64,000 nt of DNA from Strigops habroptila (taxonomy: Eukaryota; Chordata; Aves; Psittaciformes; Psittacidae): positions 6,882,001 to 6,946,000 of the forward strand of contig NC_044278.2 in assembly GCF_004027225.2 (NCBI RefSeq), written 5' to 3'. Position 1 is the first letter of the stretch. The number at the start of each line of letters is the position of its first letter. The notes beneath the pieces are model-generated. The model searched no databases. It saw nothing but the letters and a program-made list of their open reading frames with translations, and had not been told where the DNA came from. Shown here piece by piece: positions 45,558 to 59,350 of the stretch. Made by a program: the position numbers and the translations under genes.

Positions 45558-47724
45558 AACACTTCCATCAGCAAGCTCTTTAGTATATCTTCACGTTCCA
45601 GAAGGTAAAATGGCATGCTGTGGAAAGGTATGACCTGTCATAGCTATGTCAAAGAGCCTGAAAGCAGAGGGGCAGGAGTGAGAATGAAACAATCAATAAA
45701 TATTGTTTGTGGAACCTTCCCAAATTATACCTATTTATGTACCATTCCTGGACTTCAGTGATGGGCAGTCCTGTGGGATTACTTCAGTAGTAAGGGTCAG
45801 TCTACCTTGCTACTAGTTAATGTCATTATGTTCTCTACAGATTAATCCTGGAAGGAAGTAGTTTGCCATTTACTTTTTAGTAAGGGCAACAGAAGTTGCA
45901 ACATATCTGCAAAAGACTTGGGCGTGTGCCCGTAGAGCAAGAGACTCCATTCTGATCTCTAGTTACCTCTAAGCTCCTTCTCCTCACACACCTCTGCTGC
46001 ATTACAGGTCCTTCCAAAAATTGCAGTCTTAAAATTATCAGAGGGCCATCATCTTTGCTTCTCAAGAAGGACAGCAGAAGGCCAATATAGCAAAGAGATG
46101 GCACTTCTGCACACAGACGTGATGCACAGACTCCCAGAAGTTGGGGACAGAAAAGATGCGGACTTCTCTAAACTAATTTGAGTCTTGAGGGACACTGCAG
46201 AATTCATGTTTGCTACTGATTTATCCAGTCCATTTCTAAACATCTTACGTTCTCTCTTTACATTTTCAATCCTATGTGCAGGTACTTCTCTTTTGTTCGT
46301 ATTCACTTCCAGGATTCCCTTCTATTTATTGTGGGGGTTTTTTTTATGTTCATTTACACCACTTAAACCATATTCTTTCTCAGTTGTATGCTCAGGCTAA
46401 CTGCATCCACTGTCATCCCTGAACTGAACTGTGCCTATCAGCACTTTCCAGCTCATGTGTAAAGAAAGACATACCATCACTGGCATCTTTTTATTCATGT
46501 TTTCTGTCAGTATCTTACTGCATTGAGGCATTCCCTCATTTCCATGTTCCTTAACACTACACTATCATGTAACAAGGTCTTAAATGGTAGACAACTTGCA
46601 ATGCTGCAGCGACTGCCATGATCTGGGACTGGCTGCAAAACAGAATTGGCTCCTTCCTGTTTAATTTGAAAGCAGAACAGATAAAATTTTGGATGTCCTA
46701 ACCTCAAAGCTATCTAGAAACTAATTACTACCTCTGAGCTTTGGAATGCCCTCCTACATTTCCCCCTTCTTGCTGCCGCTCCTGCATACAGCCTTATCTC
46801 CCCCAACCCTCCACTTGCTCTCCACACATGATTTCTTTGCATGTATCTCCCTTGCAACCATTACTTGCGTTTGAAATGCATTTCCCCTTGATGAGTTAAT
46901 GTTCTTACAGCGGAGCTGCCAAACCAGGTATCTGTCAAAAATAGGCAATGTATGTTGTATTTCTCACACAGCAGCTATAACTGATGCTTGAACCTTCCCT
47001 TACACAGGGAACGGCTCTTTGTCCTGCAGAGACACCAGGTTAGCAATGAACAAATTAGCTCAGGTATAGGAACCAGCGTAGCTGCACAGAACCCACAGTA
47101 GTATCCTGGCTCTCAGGGGAAGCTATGATAATGTGACTGTATGAGAATAATACTACATAATGAACAATAATGAGGCAGTTTTCAGCCTCTGAATACAGGG
47201 AGGGCTGGGTCACTAACCAGACCTTTGTTCACTGCATATTAAACAGCACAGAGGGAACATGCCACAGGGCTGCTGATGTTGTTACAAGTGCTGCTGCTGG
47301 CTGATTCTGCCCACCCATGTTCCAGGCATTATTTCTCCTCTTCACAGATATGGCATCGCCTTCTAGTAAATGCCCTCAGGTCAGAGATGCCTGTAGTGCC
47401 CAAGCACTGCACTTAACTCACTGGTGTACAGCTCGTCTGTAACCCTAGTAATTCACAGAGACTGCATATAAGGAAAAACAAAACAAACCTCTGGTTTTCC
47501 AGATCCTAAAAATATAAAAGTGTGGAAATAGTTCACGTTTGATTGTAAGCAATATTCTTCCCGAGTGTTCTGCTGCACATTCTTCCTCTGCCTGTGCGCG
47601 ACTAACACAGCTCCTGATATCAGTGCTTATCACTGCCAGTGTTGTGTCTCTTCCAGACATGACATTGACAATACATATTTAGAAACTGACAAAGTGAAAC
47701 AGAGAGATAGTACAATCACTGAAT

Positions 47725-47764
47725 ATTTATATATATATTTTTTATATATATATATATATAAAAA
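47725..47764. repeat. AT-rich TA microsatellite
   Basis: Runs of TA interrupted by a short T run are seen directly on the plus strand, ending in a short A run. It lies in intronic or upstream DNA. Confidence 0.9.
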
Positions 47765-49255
47765 GGAAAAAGCCCCAAAGAACAGTGAAAAGCACTGAAA
47801 TCTGCCCAGAGACCTCACCTCTAAATTCAGGGTACCCTGAACACCAGAGCTGAGGGTGAAGCTTCCCAAAACAAGCTTGCTTTAAACCACCTGAGCCATC
47901 CCAGTTTTCCTGCCAGAAGTGTTGCTTCAGTAGTTAGAAGTCCTGCACAGGCTGACTTCCTGAATATTCACACAGCTTCTCTGATGATTCTGCAGCCACA
48001 TTGATCTTCATGCTGTTACAGCCACATGACTGGCAGTTTGTTTAAAATCTCTGATTGCAAGTTTGTGTCATACAATGGAAAACAACAAACTCCTGAAAAC
48101 ATCACCATAAAATGTAATATGAAAGAGAAATCCCAGCAGAACGCTGCAGAGCAAGAATGGGAGGCACAGAGAACTGACAAGAGAGGCCCAATGTTCTAGT
48201 GCAATAAAAGACTGGGAAATTTAATCAACACGGAAAAGTAAAATAAACTCCAAAATCCCTTACAGGAGACTGATTAACATAATTAAATTAAACTCAGAGA
48301 TTAAGTTAAACTAAGATTTAAATTTGCTAGATCTGCTTCAAGCCTGAAATGGGGTTTATGTGCCCCCAAATTTGTCCATTTTTTTCCATCTAACCCACAA
48401 GTCTCATGAAAGTTAGGCACCACTACGAAACTTGCCCAACTTACAACCTCAGAGCATCTTGTCTACTCCAACACTGTGATAGTACTGGCAAGCACTGAGA
48501 ACTGATCACAAGAAATCAAAACTATGAGATCTACAGGGAAAAAGTGCAAATAGCAGACAATTGATCATTTCAGAGAATAATAAAGCACAACAAACACAAG
48601 GTCAAAATTCTCTCAGGGAACTTTACCTACGTAATCCAGCCAAACCTACCAAATTGTAATGGCCTTAAATCATAAATGACTCAAGGCCTGGAAAGAAACA
48701 ACTCCTTTAAGGAGTTGCAATAAAGTCAATCTGTATTACATGAAACACCAACAAGAGGAAAAGTATCTCATTGAAAAGTAATAAGAATAAAAAAAGAAGA
48801 TAAACATTCTGAAGACAAACATGGATGAACCGACTAGAAAAGCACAAACTAGAGAAGTAAGCAGGGAGAACCTGCCAACCTAAAAGATACAAGCAGATCA
48901 AACCAGCCATTGCTGAACCATGCTGTGAGGCTATGACTTAAATATTTAACAGGTTTTTATTGACATATTTTTTGCCCACATATTTCCTTGCAAATTTCAA
49001 AAACAAAACTTAGCTTACTCTCATGAGTAATGCTCACAGGTGCTGCAGTTTGTTTTTGTTTTTTAAAGTTGTCTTTTTTTTGCTTGAAACAAGAAGTCTT
49101 TTATAAGAGATAAAATATACTTACAGTGGTTTCCAAATGGTATCACTCTTCAGGTAAATTACTCCAAGCCTTGGACCTAGTGCAGACGTTCATTGGGGCA
49201 GGGAACAGAGAGAGGCTGTGTCTGTACCAGAAAGAACCAAAAGGAAAGGTCAGGG

Positions 49256-49782
49256 TGTTATGAACCATTAGCTATAATGCTTAGTTTTAGATTATATGTA
49301 ACTAATTGCAGCTGCAGACAAACAATAGCAAGCCAAGGTAACAGGAACTGAAAATCCTGAGAATTGTGAAAACTACAAGCGAAGGCAACCAAACATATAG
49401 AAAAACCAGTTCAAACCAGCTTATTCTTGAGGAATGAGCAGCTTGTGACTTCTGGCAAGGTGAACAGAAGCAGTGGACAGCAGGAGAATGACCACCAAGG
49501 GTCCTGGAGACCCTCGGAGACCACCAGAAGACACTGGTCACAAGGGGAAGGATTCTATGGTAATGAGGTTGGGGAAATCTTTTACTACATCTAAGTTTTC
49601 CAGGAAAAAGAATAAATATGTATGTTTAAGCTGTACATAAATATATGCCTCCTGCTGAGCTCGGAGGACACGATCGAAGGAGCGATCCCCCGTGTCCCCA
49701 GCACTGAAATAAAGGAACTGTCTGCTTCTTAACACTTAAAATTATGTGTTGAGAGGTTTCTTTATTGCTGTTTTGGGCAACA
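49256..49782 (+). mobile_element. Solo LTR of an endogenous retrovirus
   Basis: The 527-bp element begins TGTT and ends AACA, and is flanked on both sides by AGGG (49252-49255 and 49783-49786), a 4-bp target-site duplication. It has a TATA-like stretch (about 49636-49647) and AATAAA at 49708-49713, about 70 bp before the end, which fits a U3-R-U5 order on the plus strand. No internal gag, pol or env sequence and no second LTR lie nearby, so it is a solo LTR left by recombination. It is antisense to ZBTB20, the usual tolerated orientation in introns. I cannot name the family. A 4-bp duplication is common for class I elements. Confidence 0.75.
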
Positions 49783-52700
49783 AGGGGGAAATAATAATTA
49801 TTTACTAAGAGCATGAAAACTTGCTGCAATGCTAACTGGCATTCTCTGCTGTCAGTACAGCTGGCTGCAGCCTGGTAGCGCCAAATTCCTCCTGCTTCAA
49901 TCCCTCCAGGCCTGGCTGCAAACAACAACAGAGTCAGTTCCCAGTTACCCCACTCTGCCCATGCAACCTATTCTGGTGAAGTGAGGAGGAGAGGGAAGAT
50001 TAGCCAGCAAAGTGCTATCAGTAGAATTCATTCTGAGAAGTTGCTCACTCTAATGGCATGAGCGTGGAGCACTGATGGTGAGCTAGCACAAACTTGGCAC
50101 TAAAGTGCATCTCATCAGAACAAGGCTAGTCCTGTTCAGAGCAGCAACAAACACTTCCTCAGGATTGAAAGGCAGGAAAAGGAAAGAAAAATCCTCCTCC
50201 TCTTCTTTTGCTACCTCTGCATCACAGAAATGATGGCTTATATCAAAGCAGGAACCCCACTTACTTCCATCAGCCATCAGGTCTATTGTGGTGAGACCAC
50301 AGAAATAACTTATAGTAAGCCTTTCAGGAAAGATTCAGCTCAGCAGCAGCTTTATGCCTGAAATCTCCCGAGCTAAAAAGAGAGTTGGACTCAGTAGACT
50401 AATACAGACAGGGATCCAAAGAAAAACCTCAGCTGCAATATTTATTTGAGGGTGATTTCACCACCCAGACCTAAGTTTTTGGAAGTATTTACATTTTGGG
50501 GGGACCTGAATCCCTTCTAGACTAACATAACTCCTCCTCTGCTAGCTTCTTAGGATCTCTGGGTGGCTCACTGTGGATGTTGGAAGTATGTCTGAAGTTA
50601 ACATCCAGGGATAGAATTAAATCCTGCTCAATTCACCTATGCAAAGAACTCCTGGGACATCAGCATATTCAGTCCTACCCACAGTGAAGCCAATGGTGCT
50701 ATTTCCATGAATAAATGATTTTGCCTTGTCTGATCAGACAAGAAAAGCAAATATTTGCTTTATCAAAGAAATCAAGAAGGTGAACGAAAAATGATAAGAG
50801 ATGTAATTGTTATTTCACAGGTAGTTAATGTCACTGTGCAAGTTGGAATTTATGTCTGTAAATGCAACACAATAAAAAAACCCCACTGTTCGTGCAGCGG
50901 GAACACTGGAATGAGTGCCAGCAGACACAATGAAGGATTTTAGATGATACTGTAATAAAGTACTTGACAAAATATACATTCGGTTTTATGTTCAATTTAT
51001 ACATTTTGTAATGATGACATTTATTGGTGACTGGGATATATGCTACGTACTGATTTCAAAAGGCTACGTGAAATCCGGCATCTATACTTCACAGGGGCTC
51101 AAGCAAACATTTTACTTGATTCCAGTTTCTGTAGGTTCTCTCCACTTGGAGTCTGCTTTGAATTGCAAATTGAATGAATTTAAGCACACACAAAAAAATC
51201 TTCAGCTTAGCCTGAACCTCTGAGTTTCATCAGGGCTTGGGAGAGGAACTATATGCCAGCATCAGGTTAGCTCCAAAAAATTACATAAAAGAGTGACACC
51301 TTTGACCACTACCAAGGGTTGAATTTCAAACATGCAACAACGCCTGAGGATTCTGCAGATTTAAGTCCTCGCTAACACTCAGCATGGCTGACTTTCAAGC
51401 TCTCCTTCCCACTTCCCTATGTACAGCCCACCTAGTCTGTTAATGCTGACCTTGCTTCTTATATCCACTTTGCACATATCAGTCTGCCTTTTATCTGTCT
51501 GTTGCTCATCTTTTGAAGGCATAAATCCCATGTGCCTTAAAGACTGCCCAGTACTTCAGTTAACATGAATTTTTAACTTGTACTAGAAGCAGAAAAATCA
51601 CAAGATCAGGTCTTTAGTCTTTACTTCTCCTCACTTCACTCCTAATTTCACACAAGAGATGCCTAAGAACTGCATGTACTAATCCTGCATATTTTGTCAC
51701 CTCTCTTTTTATGTCATTATTGCTCTTCCAATCTCTAGGATCCCAATCCAAGTGGCTCTCTCTTGTAGCACTGCCTAGCACTCAATCTGCCTTCACATCA
51801 AGGGTCAGGCAGACAAGTTGTTAGAGATGGGCTGTTCAAAGTCCTCTACAAAATCTGGGCACTAAAATCTCTGTGAAAGGCAACACTTAAAATATCTTAA
51901 TTTTTCTCCATCATTTTTGCTATGGCCTGGGAAGACAGATATATCTCTTTTCCTCCAGTGTGATGAGCATAAAGCACTGAGATCATCAGCTGTTGATAGG
52001 TACATTTTAAGTACACAAAATCGAGAAAGGTAATGGTGCTTCAGAAGACATGAGGACTGCAACAGAGAAGGAAACACCCAAAAATTTTCCTAAAAGTCTT
52101 AATCTATCTTGGGAAAAAATGAAGGAAAAGGATTTTTGACCATGAGAAGATTGGCAAAAAAGACAGACAAGCAGGACAACAGGGGAATGGGATGTGTGAC
52201 ATTGAGTTAAGTAACTTCTCCCCTCTCTGGGCTCCTTTATCAAAAAAAGTAAAACATTCCATTTCTGCTCCAAGAGGTACTGTGTGCTTAATTAAGATTT
52301 TGGAAGATAAGTTTTCTGCATGAATGCATTCCATAAATGCAGATTCTTATTACTTAAATATTTCCACTAATTATAATAACTTGGGCATTTTATACCTGCT
52401 TACTTGTATTCCTCCTTGCTCTTCCCAAGCTTCATCTGGTAATTAAGAAGGTGTAAGAAACATTAATCGTATTATCATTTTTTACTACGGAAGGTCCATT
52501 TTATGATGGCAATGATGTACTACAGATTGTGATTTAAGATGTACACTTTAGGTCAATTCTATACTGGCATCAGTAGAGTTGCAGTGGGCATTAAGTAAGG
52601 AGAAAATGTGGTACTTTACATAATAATGCTGATGATTAATGGGCTCCTGGACCATAACTCTGAGGCACTGATCCTCCTCCTTCTCCCTCCTGAAATCCGT

Positions 52701-54257
52701 GTCTTGACCCTTTCATCTCTTGTTAGCTGCCTTTCCAGAGCTGTTCATTAATCAGCACCATTGATCTGATGTGGTCTGTCATGTCATGTTACTTAAAACA
52801 CACATAAGCAAGCACTGGCCTGACTCTGCTCTTCAAACAACACACCATCACAATATTTCGTTTACAGATTACTTAAATATTACAAACATCAATTTCCTGC
52901 TGTTGCTTGGTCCTAAGTTTGCTTTTTCCATGTTGGTACCCCACAGGACATTTCTATCTTTACCCCTGGCTGTACTTCTTTCTGCTCAGAGACACTATCA
53001 AACACCTTCAGTATTCCCAGTTCGCTGGAGGCACTCGTGTCTGACCTGCAAGAGACAATCAATGGAATAGCTCTTTCTCTTTGCCCGAGACCACAGTCTG
53101 CTTTTACTTTCTCTCAGTGAGTCCTGATCAAGGGGACTCAATTTTTTAGTTAATCGCTATTTGTTTTATCCCTACAATACTCTTTTCCCTCATATCTTCA
53201 TAAGTCTGCTTCCTTCTGCCTTTTGTGTGATCCCTAGTAATGAAAAAATTAAAAGATGAGCTTCTTGTGAGCTTATTTCTGATTATTCTTATTTGCTGTG
53301 CTGGCACAGTGCTGTCTATCATGAGGCAATGGAAAATAAGAACTTGCTAGTGCCACAGAAGTTAGCACGCCTGATCTCAATCCACATATTGTACAGGTCT
53401 CTTGAGTAAGGTGGGGTCATTTTTAATTGTCGCTTTCACAGTCATGATGTATTTTCAGACTGAGATGTCTAGGTTAAATGCAATTCTATTTTGGTCACTT
53501 TTTCTCTCTGTGAATAGCATTTTAGGTGAAACTCTTAAAGCAGCAACAAGGAGAAGATAAGAACAGCAGCGTTAGCCATCAACAAATGTGATTCAAGACA
53601 TACTATCAGAAGGCCATAGCATGAATTTTTCACAACAGTCAGGGTTTCATCTAGGAGAGGAAACTGCTCATTTCTATGTTCTACTGGGAACACTGTATGT
53701 CCGCTACCAGTAACTGGGCCTGAAGTTCGGAAATTAATTTGTTAATGTATTGGACATTTGCAGAAAGACTGTTTAATGATACTGGGCTGCGGTAGCCTGG
53801 TAGAGGCCAATTTTGCACAAGGACGTATATATATATAGGTGCTGCCTACTTCTATTAGTGAAGATTTCATCATGCTTAGTGTGTTGGGTGTATAAACCCT
53901 ATACTTGCAGATAAACAGGTTAGATGGTGCCCAAGCAGACTGTATGTCTCTGCTGCACCTTGCTGTGGGCAGAGCAAGGTAAAGCAATGTTAGGCAATGT
54001 TAAGCATCTGTTCAACTTTGCACACCTGACTTGAAATGGCAAAGATAAGTAGTACCTGGAAGAAGCAACTATAAGTCAGTAGTTGGTAGGCTTAATCAGA
54101 GCAGAAGCAGATCACCAAAAGCCCTAATGTAACATTCAGCTAAATGAATACAAAGCTGTAATGAATACAAAATCTATGATGCCAGACTGAGCTGTGATAA
54201 TGTCAGACCATGAGTTATATTTTCACATATGGTAACGAGAAGAAACAGTGTTGTACA

Positions 54258-54330
54258 TATAGATAGATATATACATATATGGTAACCATATACATATACA
54301 CATCTGTCAGTCTGTATAGTTATATACACA
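54258..54330. repeat. TA/CA-rich low-complexity tract with a small inverted repeat
   Basis: GATA- and CATA-rich sequence contains TATATGG and CCATATA separated by three bases, giving a perfect 7-bp stem that does not extend much further. It is probably simple-sequence chance. Confidence 0.7.
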
Positions 54331-55628
54331 ATTATTATTTTAAAATTATGCTATTCTGGCAAAATATTGCTGGGTATAACAATACAGAATTCTCTATATT
54401 CCTACTATAGAGCCTTCACAATCCTATCTGAATGCTGAATGAAACCACATACTTTCAAAAGCAATTCATTAAGGTGGGGTGTGACTGAAGCAAATATGTA
54501 AAGTCATGATTTTATTGATGCTGGTGTCAAATATGGAGTAAACGTTCTGTGCTCAGTAGAACTGCACCTACATAAGCTTTCCAGTGAACAGACTGATTTG
54601 TGGGTAGGTGCCTGTATACTGCTGGAGTTGTTGAGTCTTGAGTGCTAGTTTCCTACAGATACTTAGTAGTATTAATAGAAGCAGTTTGAGAGCATAAACA
54701 GCCTTAGGCATTCATGTGCTGATGCTGCAGGTTACAAGGCATCAGCATTATGGTATGACACTCAAAAGGTTCATTGGAGGGGAACAAGGTAAACTGTTAA
54801 GGTTTTGAAGCCATGAACACTGAAGATGGTCAGAGTATTGCCTTGTTACTAAGAAGGTGACAACTGGACAATATGACACTGCCTTCCTACCGAACGCAAG
54901 GTTTTCACAAAACCAAAGTTATAGTTGTGCTGCAATTACTACCAATGTTTCTGCAACTGAAATATGAGTTGCCATCACTGCAATCACCAGAGACGAAGAA
55001 AATGTGTAGAAATTAAATTGTTACAGTAATATATCTGCCTAAGCTACTGCTTTGGCTAGATGAGCCAGATTAGCTCATGACAGATGAGCTTCATGAACAT
55101 TTCATTGCCAAGGAACCCTGTCAAAATATTGGTGATTTCTCCGAATCTGTTCAACATCATGGAGATGTCAAACGAAATCTGAAAGGACATTATTTTTCAG
55201 GAAGAACAAAAACAATGAAAGCATATGAAGAGAATGAGCTGAGTCTTTTCCTCCTCCGCTACACATTGCTTTGGTTTCATTGAATGCTGTCCTCGCCAGT
55301 ACTTTGGCATAAACTCTGAAACCCTTAGTCCCATAGATGCTGATAAATTGAAGAAATTATCACACATCCTCCAAGAACAGATCTCCATGTTTCAGTAACC
55401 AGGTTTGCAAAGTGATAACATATTTACACCTAGGTGCAGGTACTGTATAATCTCAATACATAACACAATTTAATGAAGATTTACACTGTTGGCACTGGTT
55501 CTGTCATACACCCCTCCCTCCTGGTCACAATGGTACAGCACTTGATGCATCAATGTCTGGCCACCAGATTTATAGTTCTTATGCTGAAAGCTGATCTCAA
55601 TCAGAAGTCTGAAGTATATTGTCATAAC

Positions 55629-55684
55629 TCACAGAATCATAGAATCAACTAGGTTGGAAAAGACCTTTAAGATCATCAAGTCTG
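55629..55684 (-). mobile_element. CR1 LINE 3' end, very short
   Basis: The plus strand reads CACAGAATCATAGAATCAAC, then TAGGTTGGAAAAGACCTTTA and AGATCATCAAGTC. This is the reverse complement of only the last 55 or so bases of a CR1 element. Confidence 0.88.
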
Positions 55685-56251
55685 GAAGATGATACAAAAT
55701 GGTAACTTGATATACGTTATGAATTCTTGTTTTCTTCATGGCTTGCCGCTTGCAGAAACTATGAGATACTGTTTACGTTCATTTAATTCCACATAGGACA
55801 ATGGAATACCATCAGCTATAAATTTCAATGGATTTCAACCATTTGTCACAGAACCACCCCCCTCAAGGTAAACTAGGAAGTGAAACTTTCACTCATACAT
55901 CTGTTTCTCTCAAGCACCAAGAGCCAGGTTATCAAACAAATAAACAGAAAAATTGAACACCCTCCTCCCCCGAAAAAACTCTTAGCATCATCTTGATGGA
56001 ATTCCTCCCTCTCGCTGAGCTTTTGTTAAGTGACTTGCTTTATAATGAGATGAAGAAACTCGCAGGATTTTTACCTGCCTTTACTAGAGGAAGATTTATA
56101 TTAAAAATCATGTTTGTGTGCATTCTGAGGGCATGTCTGAAACAAGGAATCTTTTCCTTAAGTTTTAAGATTCATAACACCACTGCCCGAATGCTGAGCT
56201 AAGCAATCATGCTACTGACAGTCAGGTAAAACACTCAAACGATTCTGAATA

Positions 56252-56273
56252 TTTTTGTTTTGTTTTGTTTTGG
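56252..56273. repeat. TTTTG microsatellite
   Basis: About four tandem TTTTG units are seen directly, in intronic or upstream DNA. Confidence 0.9.
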
Positions 56274-59127
56274 ATGACTGTCTTCTGTCTCTGAAGATTT
56301 CCCTTGCAAGTCAATCATTAAAGAGTCAGTAACCAACACAATGAAAAGACTAGGTAAAAAGCATCACGAACATGTTTTCCCGTATCATTCTTCCCATGTG
56401 CTTGCTGCCCCTGGCCTCAAACTGTACAAATGAAAGCTTGTTTGATTTATGTCAAAAACTATATATAAAGTATCACACAGGATCCACAGAGAAACAAAGT
56501 CACTCTGGGCTTTGGTTTCTTTATCCATTGAGGAATAACTGACTACAGCCTTGGAGTACGTAGAACTGATCAAAGCGTTTGCTTCCTCACAAGCAAAGAG
56601 AAACCCACTGTAGATTTCTTGTTTCATGCTTCAGTGCCAAAACACAATGAAAAAAGTTCTAGATGAGTATGTGAATTATTCTAAAACATTGTTCAATCAA
56701 ATCTGATGGTTATGCACATTCGTGAAACTCGTCATTTGAAATGTCAAGTCACTGACAGCAATGTGTCCTGAGCTGTGATGTATATTTGTGGTAATTATTT
56801 GCTTTTTTAAAGTTATGTATCATCTGCATCAAAACAGGATTTTTCTTAAGTGTTCCTGAAATGTAGAGATGTGAGTGCCAGCTGTGTTATTCAGATCTGC
56901 GTTTTAAATACCCTGTGCCAGGAAAGCACAGCGTCACGGTATGACTACAGTGCCATTTTTAAGGCACTTTGAATTATTTTTCACTTTTCTCCTAAAACTG
57001 TATTCAGTGTGGCTGATGGAGAATGACTGCTAACATTAATAGTAGCTGAAGTGATTTCTACTCTGTACGGTATATACAGCATGATGTATTAATGAAAATA
57101 ACATAGCAATAATTGTTATTCTTACTCCAGAACTTGCAAATTATAAACTCTTGGTATTTATCAGAATTCAGCATTCAGCTCTCTTCTGTGGCTCTTTGAG
57201 ACTATTTCGCTCGTCATTTCAAAACTTTCTTGAATGAAACTGAAGGCAGTTGGCTCTGTTGTCGGTAAGTTCTGCTAATGTAGGAGGGCTGTCTCCTGAA
57301 TGCTAAAAAGACCATTTCCAAATCTTCAGCATTTTCTTCCTTGACAGCAGAAATTACTACGCAGAACAGTTTAGATGATGCTGAAATGAAATTTTACAGG
57401 AGATTCTCAGTCTTCCAAGAGGAGACAGGTAGAGAATGGCAGTGACTTGAGGGGGCCTGATAGCAACTTCCCTGTCTTTTATTTCTGGAAGGTGACACTG
57501 TAAATAAGCACCCCACAGGTATTCACTTTGGTATTCTGAACATAACCCTGTTTTCCATCAGGAAAGAAAATCTGTGAGGAAAAAATTGGATCTTTGATTG
57601 TAGACAATCTGGCAGCTACCTTACTCCTGCTATCTCCCAACAGATAAGAAAATGGCACAGACGAACAAAACTATGAAGGCACTTGCAGATATTCTGATCT
57701 CTGCCACGACCAGCAAGAAGTACCGTAGGAGATGGATCAGGAATCTTAGCTGTAGGGGAGCTCAGAGCTATTCTAGTTCAATCAGATTTCACAATTTGCT
57801 CTAATGAAGAGTGCTGGCAGAAGTTCAAAGCTACTCCAGGTCTCGACTCTCCCTCCACATTACTATAAAAATGACTGTAGAAGTGTTAGCTGCAGAGGAG
57901 CCAAAAGTTGTTTTGGTTCCAGCCTTTTCCAGCAGGAGTAACTGAGAAAATAGAGTAGGTGTGCTAGCTCTGCTCACAGCAACCCCAGCCTCCTGCAGAA
58001 CACCAGAGACGCAAAGTGCGCGCAGCTCTGTCTCCTCTCGCAGCTCCTGCAGCCTCAGCCGCTCCCTGCAAACACCGCTGATACAGATGCGCCAGCTCAG
58101 TAACTCCAGAAGTCTTTGGAATTAGCATCGACCTATGCTGCTGATAACCCGGTGGCTGTTTGAGAGGCAGAAGGTATCAAGAGGATGGTTGTGTTCAGCC
58201 AGCATTGATTTCTTCAGCCTTTTGTCTGTGTCTGCTTTCTGTCTCGCTTGGAGGTGGTTACTGTTACTACAAGTAGCATGAATCATGTCTCTGTTAAAAA
58301 ACAGAGCTTCAATTGTCTTACATAACCCCTGGTAACTGCATGTCTAATAATAGCAAGCCATTTCCAGGTAGGGAATCTGTCTGTGTCCCAGACCCAGACA
58401 CATCCACATGCACACACACATATTCATATTACTTTCTACACCTCACTTCTGGGAAGGAGTGAGCTTTAACATGCAATATGACAGTTCTGAGCTGCAGGAC
58501 CTGGCAGCTATTATTTTAAAATGCCGTTTTTCACTTGCTGCCTTGAGAAGCCAGGCTGGAACATGCAATTTGCTTCACAGCCTAAGCAGCAAGAGGAAGC
58601 AAAAAGAAAACCCAACAGCACCATTTGGTTTTGACAGAGCACTGAATGCCAAGGGCCATGGTTGGACCCTGATCTGAAAAGCTTGTCTCTTTCTAGACAT
58701 GAACTCTCCTTGCATCTCTTAAAGAAGGCCCACATTTTGATAAATTTCTCATAGGTCTGACAAACCATTATTTTTTCCACCCCTCAGTTTCTCCTTTGGA
58801 AAAGTAAAGGACAATATTCAACTCCCTCATTACTGTAAGGCTAACAGATAAAGCTGCAAATCAATAATGAGGTCTTCGAGTGAACCTTCTTTATAAATTG
58901 AAAACACTAGTCATATTGTAAGCCATGAATGGTCGACAGAAAGGAGCTTCTGAAGATTACTATGGTGTCAGAAATTCAACTTTCAATCAGTAGAATGTCA
59001 AGGAAGAAGTTCTTGCTGGTAATGTTGCTGCCGTTCTGTGAGACATCACACTGCCTGCCCTTTTGCCAAATGAGACAAAATTGTGCTGCAGAGAAACATG
59101 TTATCAGGTCCACCAACTTTATCATCC

Positions 59128-59350
59128 AGAATCACAGAATATCCCAACTTGTAAGGGACCCATAAGGATCATTGAGTCCAACTCCCAGCTCCTTGCATGA
59201 CTACCTAAACCAAAATCATATGACTAAGAGCATTGTCCAGATGCTTCCTGAGCTCTGACAGGCTTGGTGCCATGACCACTTCCCTGGGGAACCTGTTTGC
59301 AGAGTAGTTCTAGACTGTTTCACAAGGGTTTCCAAAGAAAGGTTCCTTCC
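59128..59350 (-). mobile_element. CR1 LINE 3' end
   Basis: Reverse complement of a CR1 3' end: CAGAATCACAGAATATCCCA, AAGGATCATTGAGTCCAACT, GAGCATTGTCCAGATGCTTC, CTCTGACAGGCTTGGTGCCA and CCACTTCCCTGGGGAACCTG follow in the usual order. It is a longer fragment than the one at 55.6 kb and moderately diverged. Confidence 0.92.

Noticed and set aside
54258..54330. Possible microRNA-like hairpin
   Set aside because: The perfect stem is only 7 bp and the rest is TA simple sequence.
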